64,000 bases of DNA from Cyanophora paradoxa (lineage: Eukaryota > Glaucocystophyceae > Cyanophorales > Cyanophoraceae). Under the pieces are notes generated by a model. It had not been told where the DNA came from and made no database searches. It saw only the letters and a program-made list of their open reading frames with translations. Position 1 is the first letter of the stretch; each line of letters opens with the position of its first letter. Positions 21,660 through 32,200 of the stretch are shown piece by piece. The stretch is from positions 124,001-188,000 of the forward strand of contig QPMI01000043.1 in assembly GCA_004431415.1 (NCBI GenBank). Reading direction: 5' to 3'. The translations under genes and the position numbers were made by a program.

Positions 21660-22394
21660 TTAAAGCCAAACTCGTCTTTTATATACTGTTGGGGCAACTC
21701 CCTTTTCTACTTCAGCTTTGGTGGCACCAGGTTCAATGGTTCCCTTTTGGGTTTTTGTTTTCATTTCATCTACTGCCTGCTCATCGATTTGGTTCTCTTT
21801 CTTAGCAATAAACTGTTTATCTGGGACACCAGTGATTCCCATTTTATAAACTTCCTTTCGAAGCATCTCCTTTAGCTTGGCTCTCTCTTTCTTCTCAGTA
21901 ACATACTGCTCCAAGGCACTTGATTTGGCTTCCAGATCTTTGAGTTTAGCAGTCATCTCATCCCATTGAGCCTTGGGAATTCGATGAATATTTTGAGTGG
22001 GAGCAGTCTTGTATGTGACTTCACCAGCCATAGACTGAATTACCTTGTCTGATTCCTTACTAAGACCCTCACCTTTGCGAGCCAGTGAAAGATCTTGCAA
22101 GCCTAAACCTTTGTCATCAGCAGCCCCAATAATTCGCCTGGCACCCTCAGCAACAGACTTCATCTTTGCTGTCTCAGGGGAAATGTTCAGTTGGTCAGCA
22201 GTTGAACTTTGTGGGGCTTTGTCATCGACTGATTCCTCATAGGCAGCATTTAGGGGGTCCTCTTCTTGCTGTGAGGGCTTTACCTCATTCATACCATTGA
22301 ATTTCAGTGGATCTGTGTTAATGGATCCATTGTTTCCACCACCTGAATAGCCAACAGCCCCAGCTGGAATCCCTATCTTTCGTTTGGGAGGCAT
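21660..22394 (-). CDS. Conserved 244-residue protein, possible virion or scaffold component
   Basis: It starts MPPKRKIGIPAGAVGYSGGGNN (basic, Gly-rich), continues acidic and disordered, then has a helical coiled-coil segment (TAKLKDLEAKSSALEQYVTE, about residues 150-170) and a Lys-rich tail. The Element 2 homologue is about 95% identical. The position between small genes and the packaging ATPase suggests a structural or DNA-condensing role; no family was recognised. Confidence 0.55.
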   Translation of the reverse strand: MPPKRKIGIPAGAVGYSGGGNNGSINTDPLKFNGMNEVKPSQQEEDPLNAAYEESVDDKAPQSSTADQLNISPETAKMKSVAEGARRIIGAADDKGLGLQDLSLARKGEGLSKESDKVIQSMAGEVTYKTAPTQNIHRIPKAQWDEMTAKLKDLEAKSSALEQYVTEKKERAKLKEMLRKEVYKMGITGVPDKQFIAKKENQIDEQAVDEMKTKTQKGTIEPGATKAEVEKGVAPTVYKRRVWL

Positions 22395-22422
22395 TGTATC
22401 TTTATTAGAATGAGAGATAATT

Positions 22423-23205
22423 TTATAAACCGCGTTTATATCGCATCAATTTATTGCTATGGACTTGGCTTTTCACTTCTTTGGGGGCTTCCTCTTTTTC
22501 TGGTGGTTTCAGTTCATCCTCTTTCTTTTTTGGCTTCCTGTGGAAGCGAGGAAATGGGAAATCTTTCACAAGCTCAGCTTTATCTACATAGTATTTAACT
22601 GAGTAGTTTGCAGAGGACCAAATGATATATTGATAGGAGTGAACATACTCTTCAAACATCTTGTAGAAATCCTCTTTATTTCGCATTATATTGTATTCTT
22701 CCTCTATGGCTTCAAGTTCTTTGCGATTAGCAGCACTGAGAAACATAGCATAGTCAGAATTGACTCGAATAGTCGAAGAGACTTTTCTTAGCTTTTGTGT
22801 GATGCAGATAATGGATATTTTCGAATGGCGACCTCTGGAATACAGAGATCCGATTATTTTATCCCTTGTGAGATCGACTATCTCATTATCGATTAAATCA
22901 TCTAAAACTACACATAACTGGTTAACAGGTTCACCTTTCTCTATTTTCTCTTGCCTCTCATCTAGCAATTTAGCAATGTAAGGGGCATCCCATTTTCCCA
23001 GTTGCAATGTTGCAACTTTATCCCAGAAATGATTGAAGCTGGTACCACTCACAACTAATACAACATCAATCTTTTTGGCATCATGCAACTGCTTCAACCA
23101 ATACTTTACAGCTTCTGATTTACCAGTTGCTGATTTTCCTATTGCCAATACACGAAATGGTGGTTCTATCATTTCACCAGCCAAAAATTCATCCAAATCA
23201 GTCAT
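22423..23205 (-). CDS. FtsK/HerA-type DNA-packaging ATPase (A32-like)
   Basis: 260 residues. Walker A is IGKSATGKSEAVKY (about residues 22-35) and Walker B is CVVLDDLIDN (about 97-106). The family's RGRHSKISIICITQKLRK segment follows, carrying the sensor Gln. The C-terminal 40 residues are Lys/Glu/Pro-rich (FHRKPKKKEDELKPPEKEEA). It would pump DNA into capsids. The basic tail is identical in Element 2, while the ATPase body is clearly diverged there. Confidence 0.92.
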   Translation of the reverse strand: MTDLDEFLAGEMIEPPFRVLAIGKSATGKSEAVKYWLKQLHDAKKIDVVLVVSGTSFNHFWDKVATLQLGKWDAPYIAKLLDERQEKIEKGEPVNQLCVVLDDLIDNEIVDLTRDKIIGSLYSRGRHSKISIICITQKLRKVSSTIRVNSDYAMFLSAANRKELEAIEEEYNIMRNKEDFYKMFEEYVHSYQYIIWSSANYSVKYYVDKAELVKDFPFPRFHRKPKKKEDELKPPEKEEAPKEVKSQVHSNKLMRYKRGL

Positions 23206-23264
23206 TGTTGTATATCTTTCTAAATAAAGACAGATAAAAATAATGCAGAGAGACTGAAAATGGT

Positions 23265-24206
23265 TTACAGGTTAGATAAGAATCGTTTAATGCAACCCTC
23301 TATATCTGTTTCAGTATATGGGATTCTTAGGAGTAATATGTTGTTGGCTTCACAGTATCTAGTTTTAATAGCATCATTTAGTTTTCGTTTCTCAAAATCC
23401 TGTTCCCCTCCAAAGTATTCAACAGGTTCAAAGTGTTGTTTTCCATCATATTCAATAGCTATTTTCAATGCAGGCATATAGAAATCGAAAGGGAGAACTC
23501 TTAGAGCCTTGCAGTCCTTGAAAGCATACTCTCTTTCGTACTCTAAGCCAATATTATTGAGGATGGAAGCAATTGCATTCTCTCCTTTAGAAGCTTTGCA
23601 AGCAATGCAGCCACTTCCCATTAAATGTACTCTTGCTTCCTGTTGGAATTCATTCAAGCAAATGTTGCATTTCAATTTGACGATACTAAACTTGTTTTTA
23701 TATTCAACTTGACTATAATCATACTTGTCTCTATGGATGCTCTTTGCTTTTGAGATGAATTCCAAAGTATTGCTCCTCAATTTTGCACCCTTTTCCTGAT
23801 GACCACATTTTCGACAACCTCGACCTCTAAGATGTGAATATGGCTCTTGCTGAAACACATTTCCACAACTCTTACATGTGATTGCTACCTTCACTTTCGC
23901 ATTTTTGTAATTTTGCTTTACCTGTGAATAATCGTACTTGTCACCATGAATTACTTGAGCTTCTTCTATGAACTTCTCGACTGGCTTTACAAATAGGTTA
24001 TGGTAGAGATCACTTTTGCAACTCTTACAACCTCCATTACCCTTTAGATGGTGGTGAGGTAAAGATGTGAAATCTTTCTGGCAAGTGTTACAGGTAACTG
24101 TTAAAACTGTTTTTGCATTTTTGTATTCTGTTTTCGCATACCCAAATTTGTCTCCATACTTACCCTTGCTTCGCTCAATGAAATCTGAAGTTGTAAGAGG
24201 CAGCAT
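23265..24206 (-). CDS. Zinc-ribbon PD-(D/E)XK endonuclease
   Basis: 313 residues. Three repeated modules of ~65 residues each contain a GDKYDYS-type motif and a CxxC...GxxxCxxC zinc ribbon (about 16-68, 77-130 and 145-198). A Vsr/PD-(D/E)XK-type nuclease fold follows, with Glu in KGENAIASIL (about 205), Asp in PFDFYMP and the IEYDGKQHF strand (about 245), ending with LLRIPYTETD. Such proteins are often homing or mobile nucleases in large DNA viruses. Element 2 has a diverged homologue at the same place, but with an identical C-terminal end. A stand-alone ribbon of the same type lies at 37,945-38,217. Confidence 0.8.
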   Translation of the reverse strand: MLPLTTSDFIERSKGKYGDKFGYAKTEYKNAKTVLTVTCNTCQKDFTSLPHHHLKGNGGCKSCKSDLYHNLFVKPVEKFIEEAQVIHGDKYDYSQVKQNYKNAKVKVAITCKSCGNVFQQEPYSHLRGRGCRKCGHQEKGAKLRSNTLEFISKAKSIHRDKYDYSQVEYKNKFSIVKLKCNICLNEFQQEARVHLMGSGCIACKASKGENAIASILNNIGLEYEREYAFKDCKALRVLPFDFYMPALKIAIEYDGKQHFEPVEYFGGEQDFEKRKLNDAIKTRYCEANNILLLRIPYTETDIEGCIKRFLSNL

Positions 24207-24317
24207 ATTGCTTTTATATTCTAAATGTGACTTCTCTTTAAATGATGAGAAGAAGATAAAAAGAAATCATTTTTTGCAGAACAATGCAGTAAATACATAC
24301 AATCTTTACTGTAGACT

Positions 24318-25684
24318 CTAAAGATTGATACGCCTCAAACCATCTTTGTCGACAATTATGAAACTATGCATTAAAGCGCGAACTTGAACATTGATTGTCT
24401 TATCTGTGGGCATGTAGAGTGTGAGGAATGAAGATGAGGAATTAGTCAGGTCTACAAATCCACTTTGAGCAATATTTCGAATTGCCTTTTCTCCATCAAG
24501 GCAGAATGGGAGTCCTGAAAGGACATATTTATCTGCAACCTTATCCATGTTAGAGCATTTGAAGGCATCAGCAATTAGCTCAGCTCCTTTGAGTAGAGAA
24601 ATTGGCTCAGTGGCAAAAAGTCGCTGTCCATTTATTTCAGTTGTGAATGTTATCTCTTTGGAGTTGGCATAGGTCTTAAGAACACTGTGGGAGCCATTGG
24701 ATTTGTCAACAGTCTCATAATCACGAACTGAAACAAGCAGAGCATAGACAAGACCTGAGATTTGAGAGAGGTTAATTCGATTGGGCTGGGCATTGCCCTT
24801 GGCAGGGAAAGCAATGGCATCTACAAATCCAATATCAAGGGAGGGAATAGCCATGCCAGTAGTCTTTACTTTTTCAATTACAGTAGCGAAAAGCTCATCA
24901 GAAACATTAATAGCATGCATGTAAAGGCGAGGAGAAGTAATTGAAATAGCAGGGGTTGTTGCACCAAGACTGAAAGTGGTGATGTTTTGACCAACATGGG
25001 CAAGTGTAGCATTAGCAGTATCACCAAGACCATCATCTTCTGTCTTATCAGCAGCTGTCCCACCAACAACAGGGAGAGAGCGACCACCATAGGAAGTTTC
25101 AACATAACCCTTTCCAGCATCCTTAAACCAAACAGTAACAACCATTTCACCAGATAAAGCACCAAGGGGAAGGTAGTGATTTAGCCAAGGCACTGGGATT
25201 TCAACGAAAAATGAGCCACCAAGTCGGTTGGTTCCATGAGCAGGGATTCCATGAACCATGCCCATTGAGCGTTTCTTTTTAGCTAGTTGATCCTCCGAAT
25301 AATAGACCAGGGGAAATGAGCAAGGAAATCAGAAGGAATGTGGTAGGTGTAAGATCCATAGGTAATTTCAAGTCGCTGAACTAAAGCACCAACTGGGCGA
25401 GTGTATCCATTGCGAACTAGATCTTCACCAGCAAAAGTGATTTCTGGTAGGTCGAAAGCAAGTTCGAGTTTTCCACAGAAATTGTAGCGAGGTAGCTTGA
25501 AGGAAATGCGATTTCCAACATTATTCTCAAAAGTATTGCTGGGATTCACAACAACTAGAACTGGCTTAGACTTGGATTCGAGACCAAGCATAAGGGAGTT
25601 ATCCAGGAAAAAGGCTTTCGCCTCCTCTGGGGTTGTTAGGGCTTCTTTCAGCGAAAGTCTTTGAAGAGTGGAAGTGATATCCAT
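24318..25684 (-). CDS. Major capsid protein, probable double jelly-roll (one frameshift)
   Basis: Two open pieces, an N-terminal one from ATG 25,684 and a C-terminal one of 315 residues to 24,318, form a single ~455-residue frame in comparison with Element 2. Here the G run near 25,311-25,314 is one base shorter. Features in order are RISFKLPRY, then LVQRLEITYGSYTYHIPSDFL (a jelly-roll pattern seen in Polinton/PLV capsid proteins), PVPWLNHYLPLGALSGE, and RLYMHAINVSDELF. The assignment rests on these patterns, the size and its place beside the packaging ATPase and minor capsid genes. Confidence 0.72.
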
Positions 25685-25737
25685 TATATTCTCTTTTATT
25701 ATACTGCAACATAAAAAATCTACCAATGATCCTTAAT

Positions 25738-26748
25738 TTATGCGAAGTTTGTAATAACTGGATAGGAAGGGTGAAGCTGCGACATTCTCATCTTATAGTA
25801 TTCATAAACTGGGTCCCCAGCTGGCTCATCACCATAGCGAATTTCAAAGGTCAGATGAACAGGTTGACCCTCAAAATCAATTGGTTCATTTACAGCATTA
25901 ACAATATCAACCGAGAAAGTGGATAATCCAACCTTTTTGTTATAGTATTTATAAAGTGGATGAGCCTCTGTTGAATTGTAAACAACATGCTCACCATAAT
26001 CTTTGTCAGGGACCACTATTTTGTGAAAGTAACCAGTCAGAAGACCATCCCCACATTGCACCAGATCACCCAGCTCCTTTACTCTCACAAACAAAACACT
26101 GTCCCTGGTCTTCTCAGGCTCAAAAGAAGATATAATGCCATTCACTCGACCACCAGTAAAGATTCCATCAGTGAGAGCATCATAAACTTGTGATTGGATT
26201 GAGGAATTGCCATATCTTCCAGGATCAAGACCAAGCAGTCTAGCTGAACTCAATAGCTTTTGGATTGTTTGTTGGCTTGGGTTCACAGCTACTGAGAAAG
26301 CCAAGTAAAATGGTACTGCTGAGTGGAATATAATTCGTTTCAGTGATTCATCCCATTTGCAGCGAATGGATGGTTGGGGATTTCTGCCTTCGAATTTAGA
26401 GTTAATTACATTCACCAGTTGTTGGTGGCTTTGGATGGGGGTGTTTCGACTTATAATGAATTGTTTCCATTGTTCATAGTCAGCAGCTGGGCGAACTGTT
26501 GGAATTCCTGAGCTTCCAGCTCCAGGAGTTTGTTCAGAATAATAAATGCTAAATGCATTGTCAACTGTCACATCTCCAACTTTGGTTTCACCACTCACCA
26601 TAGGGATGCTGTTATAAAATTCGGCTGATACCAGTCTCACAGCCCTCACATTCTCATAACTACTGGGGAGTCTTGCCACAAAGCTTGATGTGGGACCATC
26701 ACCAGAGATTGTATTAAATGAGCTAACCTCGATGTAATCCACAGGCAT
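25738..26748 (-). CDS. Minor capsid / penton-type virion protein A
   Basis: 336 residues. The N-terminus (YIEVSSFNTISGDGPTSSF, then VRLVSAEFYNSIP) shares the pattern of the divergent neighbour's INIDSRDR-type N-terminus: an acidic motif, a beta-strand, then a strand ending in (Y/P)NSI. Polinton and PLV minor capsid proteins have comparable length and position. It is transcribed away from 26,778-27,710 with only 29 bp between start codons. Element 2's copy (58,787-59,789) is broken by several indels. Confidence 0.6.
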   Translation of the reverse strand: MPVDYIEVSSFNTISGDGPTSSFVARLPSSYENVRAVRLVSAEFYNSIPMVSGETKVGDVTVDNAFSIYYSEQTPGAGSSGIPTVRPAADYEQWKQFIISRNTPIQSHQQLVNVINSKFEGRNPQPSIRCKWDESLKRIIFHSAVPFYLAFSVAVNPSQQTIQKLLSSARLLGLDPGRYGNSSIQSQVYDALTDGIFTGGRVNGIISSFEPEKTRDSVLFVRVKELGDLVQCGDGLLTGYFHKIVVPDKDYGEHVVYNSTEAHPLYKYYNKKVGLSTFSVDIVNAVNEPIDFEGQPVHLTFEIRYGDEPAGDPVYEYYKMRMSQLHPSYPVITNFA

Positions 26749-26777
26749 TCTTCTTTTATCTATATTTATATATTAAA
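26749..26777. promoter_or_regulatory. Divergent promoter of two virion genes
   Basis: 29 bp between two start codons, composed of TCTTCTTTTATC and TATATTTATATATTAAA. It must hold both promoters and is identical in Element 2 (59,791-59,819). Confidence 0.55.
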
Positions 26778-27710
26778 ATGAATCGACTTGTTAATATTGA
26801 TAGCAGGGATAGAAGCCAAGGACAAAATGAAAACTCTTACAGGGTCACTCTCACAACTCCAGTAGAGAGACCAAGGGAATGTAGGGTTCTCTATGCAGAG
26901 ATTCCAAACAGTATCTATAACAGTGTGGGAACTGATCATCTAACAGTTCAGTTTAATTACCAAGATGGTTCATACAATGAAATCATCACACAGAAAGTGT
27001 ATCCCCTTCCCAGTGGCTACATTAACCAGGGTCATTTTGGGGTAACACACCCTTATAATTATGGGCTGAACTATTCAAGCTTCCAAACCATTGCAGGCAA
27101 AACAGTAGCTTTTGAGTTCAAGATATTCTATAACCCAACTACCTATAAAGTGGAGTTTTACAGTAACCATGAGTTTCGTTTTATTGCAAGCAACCAGAGA
27201 ATAGGGAAGCTTTTGGGTGTGAGTTCTACTGAATACACCAATGGTTATTATAGCACTCCTCCTGCTGGTGGATCTCCCTATCGACCTGAGAACCTTTTAA
27301 AGTATGATGGCAAACCTATTACACCTGATCACCCAGCATGGGGAATCACCTTCTCAGGACCCAGACTCTCCTCAAAGCCCTTGCAATATTATTTTGACAG
27401 CAGGAAGATGTCTGATATGAATGCTGAGCAGTATCTGTACATGCATATTAAAGAGCTGTCCCCCTTTGCCAGCAGACACAATATAATCCCGAAATCGCAA
27501 CCACATAACCAGGGGGCAATCCTTAGACTGCAATTGAGTAAAGATATAGGCGGCTATGTTTACCATAGTGGTGAGCATGCCGAATTCATTCAGATAAATG
27601 ACAGAAACCTGGTGATAAGGGAACTCACTGTGGAGTTTAAAGATTACTTTGGTGAACTGATTGATATGAATGGAATCGACAATTCTTTTCAGTTGGAGTT
27701 TATCGAATAA
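26778..27710 (+). CDS. Minor capsid / virion protein B (IDSRDR type)
   Basis: 310 residues. VNIDSRDRSQGQNENSY at the N-terminus, followed by CRVLYAEIPNSIYNS, is a signature I associate with structural proteins of Polintons, PLVs and other eukaryotic dsDNA viruses. The rest is beta-rich with aromatic residues. Its 3' end overlaps the convergent patatin gene by 11 bp. Confidence 0.65.
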   Translation: MNRLVNIDSRDRSQGQNENSYRVTLTTPVERPRECRVLYAEIPNSIYNSVGTDHLTVQFNYQDGSYNEIITQKVYPLPSGYINQGHFGVTHPYNYGLNYSSFQTIAGKTVAFEFKIFYNPTTYKVEFYSNHEFRFIASNQRIGKLLGVSSTEYTNGYYSTPPAGGSPYRPENLLKYDGKPITPDHPAWGITFSGPRLSSKPLQYYFDSRKMSDMNAEQYLYMHIKELSPFASRHNIIPKSQPHNQGAILRLQLSKDIGGYVYHSGEHAEFIQINDRNLVIRELTVEFKDYFGELIDMNGIDNSFQLEFIE

Positions 27711-29255
27711 AGGCACCTGTAAAGTCCACTCTCATTGTGGGAGCATTCACATACACAAGGGGATAAATGCGAATATACTTGATTCTGAGAGAAAAACCTA
27801 TGTAAAAAGCATCCTTGATGCTGAGAGGAAATCCACTCAATAAAGCAACATCACCTGAGTTGTGAGCATTGTTAATGTTCTCACAGACATATATTTTGTT
27901 CTGCCCATCTGATCGAATAAAAGACCAGTTGATCCCATCAGTGGATGTTGCCACATTGAAAGTCTTAATAAAAGCATTGGTGTCCCCTGAACCATAGGCA
28001 ATAACAGAGGAGAGTTCGAAAGTATATGGGAAAGCAACTTGAAGGTATTCAGTGGGGGTTTCCCATATCTGCTCAGGAGCATAGGCTCCAGCTTCCCAGC
28101 CAAATGCTGAAGGTCTAGCCATGAAAGGCTCTTTACCTGTCACAGAGGATGAGGCAGTGAAGGCATCATCTGCAAGCTGATACCAATTTGCATCCAAAGG
28201 AGGTGATGTAGTGAGAGTGGATGATATGTAAGCCTTTGAAGGGTTCTTTAATTCATAGTTTGCTACTAGAATGCTGCAAAGCTTATTAATCATATCATTG
28301 TTTGCTGCAATGTATGTTTCAGTGAATGCAAGCATGTCTGGGATTTTAGAAGTGTCATCCAGGGAGCTTACTATATGATTTGGAAGTGGGACTGATAGCC
28401 TATAGTATCTCCCATAATCCTGATCATAGTTGTAGGGTAACAACTCCTCCATCTTATCAAGGGCAGAAAGCTCACTTGCAGCCATGAGCATGTTAATCAA
28501 TGGGCTTCCATCTGTTGAGGCAATCCATGAGAGAATGCCCCAGCTGTTGACAGTCTCATAAGCATAACCCACATAATCAGACTCTAAATGTGGGTCCACC
28601 TCTCCACAAGATATACTTATTACTATAATATCATCATCATCACTGTAAATTTTCTTTGCATGGCTGTAACCACACACACTGGGATTATTGTTTCCCGAAA
28701 TGGCACCATCAATTAGACAGACATATACTCCCCGATTGAAATCAACAATGCTTACAGGAGAGAAATATGTAGGAGCAGCAGAAGTAGCCCTAGCAGCAAT
28801 CTTACAAGGCATAAAGTTGTAATTGTTGTCATTTGTGATAAATATTGGTTTCATATTCTGAGTATCAAAGGATGTGATCACAATGTCCTTTAGGGAATCC
28901 TGTATTAGTGATTCACCAGTAACTGAATTGATTGCAGTCTCCAAGGGTCCCACATCATACTTTGTATTAAAAAGGGCATTTTCGATTATATTTCGAGGAT
29001 TTGCGAAAATCAAGGGCAGTTGAGTTAGGTAAATATTGTGTAAATCGTTTGCTGTCAGTTTAGGTTCACCTGGTTTATCAGGATGCCTTATATTCAAACC
29101 TATTGCAATGATCCCACCAGTGGAAGTTCCACTCACAAGATCCACAAGATCGATTATTCTCCTGCCAGTTCGATTTTCGATTTCTTTTAGCAGCCTGGTT
29201 ATGATAATGCCCCTTGCACCTCCCCTGATAAAGACAGGCAGATTTTCAAGGGCAT
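27700..29255 (-). CDS. Patatin-like phospholipase fused to a discoidin-like domain (frameshift near start)
   Basis: Catalytic motifs are the nucleophile elbow GTSTGG (Ser in GXSXG) and IDGAIS (Asp of the Ser-Asp dyad). The oxyanion-hole Gly-rich loop and the ATG at 29,255 lie in another frame because one G is missing near 29,221-29,225; the Element 2 copy has the loop in frame. The C-terminal ~150 residues (LQVAFPYTFELSSVIAYG, FNVATSTDGINWSF, KYIRIYPL) match F5/8-type C (discoidin) carbohydrate- or lipid-binding domains. A virion or exit phospholipase acting on host membranes is plausible. It is divergent from the fibre gene, 43 bp away. Confidence 0.8.
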
Positions 29256-29298
29256 CTTTTACTTATCAGGAATTTTATAAATCCATATAGTAAAAGCC

Positions 29299-32200
29299 AT
29301 GAGCTTCAATTACCCACCAAATCTAGAAACCATTCAAGATGATAATGCAAGCAGCACCAAGCATGTGAACTTTGATAATATTAAAGTAAAGGGTTCAGTT
29401 TCGATTGACCACAGTTCCGATAATTCATCCAAGACTCAATCAAGGGAGCATGCTTTATCTGTGAATCAAACCGATCCAGATAAGGAGGAAGTTAGTGTTG
29501 CTTTTAGCTTGGGTAATGTGAAAGCAAACCAAGTGGCAGAGATCAAAGCAACAAGAAGGAGACCTAGGAAACTCAAAACCAGTGGCACTCACCCAGATAT
29601 ACCTTCTAGGTTTGATAGTGGTCGATTGATTTTCAATGTTCAAGATGAGCAGGGCAAACAGAACACAGGTTTGCGAATTTACAATGAGGGCAGCACTGCA
29701 AAAGCTGAGGTCCCCCAAGTATTGCAAGTGGGTCCCATTGCCAACACAAATCAGGTCTCCTACACAAATGATGTCTATCCCAAGGATATAACATATGACT
29801 TTGCGAGGAATGAGCCTTTTGGGTTCTTTACTCCAAAAGATGTCCATCAAAAAAAGCCATCAATTACAATCAACAGTAGCCCCAGTCAGCCAGTAGCAAT
29901 CCATTTACATCCTGATCTTGTTGAAATGGATAGGCACCTTTTGCCTTTGTATAGCAATGTGAAAGACCTTGGAATTCGAACCAGGCAATGGCGAAATATC
30001 CATGGCAGCAATGTGTATGCAAATGGTGAGAAGCTTGTAAGTGAGAAGACCATAAGAGAGATCTTTGAGTATTATGGACCTGTCCCAGTTCCCTTCCCTC
30101 TTCCATGGGATCCACCGGATTTAACACCGAAAAAGCAACCAGGCAGAGAGTACACAGCAGATGAGACAGTTGCTTTTGGGCAGCATATTGTTAGTTGGGA
30201 GCAAGTTCGCAATAAACCTATAATTGAACCCAGAAAGCAAATAGATGAGCAGTATTTACCTCCTGAAGTCGATATATTAGAGCTTGATGAATATCAATTC
30301 GTTCCAGATGAGGAAGAATATTTACCAGATGGTTTTGACCCACAAGAATATGAATATGATCAGTTTGACCCCAATGAGGAGGAGATACTACCAGATGGCT
30401 TAGATCCCCAAGAGTTTGAGTATGAGCAGAACTATGAACCTGATGAGGAGTATTTGCCAGATGGGCATGATCCACCAGCTGTTGATTATGAGCAACCTTA
30501 TGAACCCCATGAGGAATTATTACCAGATGGATTTCGACCTGAGATCTGGGAGTTCTTTCCTGATTATGAACAAATTAATAATAAACCTGCAAAGTATCCC
30601 CCAGAGGATCACAATCATGACTGGGATGAGATCTTAGGCAAACCACAGAAATACCCACCAGAAGACCACAGGCATGATTGGGGTGATATTGATGGGATTC
30701 CAGATAAGTTTGCAGCAAGCAACCATGAACACACCTGGGATGAGATCAATGACCAACCAGAATTTGCAAAAGTTGAGCCTCTTGCTACTCTGGGAGTTTC
30801 TCTTTACCAGACTTGCAATGTCCCTGAAAGGATCTTTTTGAATCACCACTATGTTCATGTGAATGGGACACTTGCGAATTCAGCTATGAGAGGACCACTT
30901 CATATTAGGACATTACCAGGCTCTTATAATCCACCACCTGAACCAGGAGCAACCATACCAAATATCTTTGTGTCAAGCTACATGGAGGCTGACATTCCCA
31001 CAGATACATTCAGAGTCCCAACAGACCCAGCAACCTACCAAAATTACAACTCTGCTATACAGGTTCATGTAGCAGATGTAAGCAGCTTAGATGGCTCAAG
31101 ACCAATGATAGTATTCAGTCGAGATAAATACTCCTACATTCCCATAGTGGGAACTGCAAATGATAACTATGGGAGGGCAGAGCTTGCATGGATTAAAACA
31201 GATTATGGTGGGGTTCTGGAAGCTAATCAGAGGATGGCTGCAAAAAACATACACAATGAGAGCATTTCGAGAGTAGTCACAGAGGATTACCTTACTGCTG
31301 TTGTTCTTGTGAATATAGTCACCCTTGCTATGCTCGCAAATTATGTAACTAAAAATGAACTTGCAGCCGAATTATCCAAGTATCTTCCACTTGTTGGTGG
31401 GACAATCACAGGAGACCTTACGGTAAATAGTAATATTTACAGTAGCAATATAGAGACGAGTAATTTAAAAGTGAATGGAAATCTTACAGTGACAAGTAAT
31501 ATTTTTATTGGAGATAGAAATACAAAAGTCGATGTCTTTTATAACACACCATATTACCCTGTTACATCAAATACAGATCCGGCATTTACAATTCCGAATT
31601 GTGTAATGGCAGCTAAACCATCAGGTTATGCCGATCTTGAAAATGCATACGCAAAACCAATCGGCAACCGATCCACATTAGCAATTCCATTCATTCCAAA
31701 TTTGTATGCTTTGACAGGAAGTTCACCCAATACATCATACTTTAAGATAAGTCCTTTATTGAACAATCAAATCACTTTAAATTCTGGTTCGGGAAGTGTT
31801 GGTTTGACCACAAATAGAACAGATACCGTGGATTGGAGTAATGGGTTAACATTCTTCTATGTGGGTAATGTGAGATCTGATTCATACACAAATGGAGTAT
31901 TTTATGTTGCTGATGAAGGAGTGTTTGAAGTTAACTATGGAACTTTTATAGATTGGACAGTAAGCCCCCCTGTTTGCAAATGGGGCATGAATAGATATAT
32001 TAACACAGCAGCTGGAATAAACATGCAATATGGAACCCCAACATATAATGACCTTCCACATGTCCATATGCCTTATGAAGAATACGCAAATTATAAACAT
32101 GCATACTGGGACACCACTGTGACTTCCGAAAGTATATCATATTCAATGAACGGGAAGCATTTAGGAACAGTAGCTGGAAACTGGCTTCCGCCATCAACAT

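Noticed and set aside
24318-25726. Two separate capsid genes
   Set aside because: Element 2 is continuous through the break, so this is one gene with a one-base loss.
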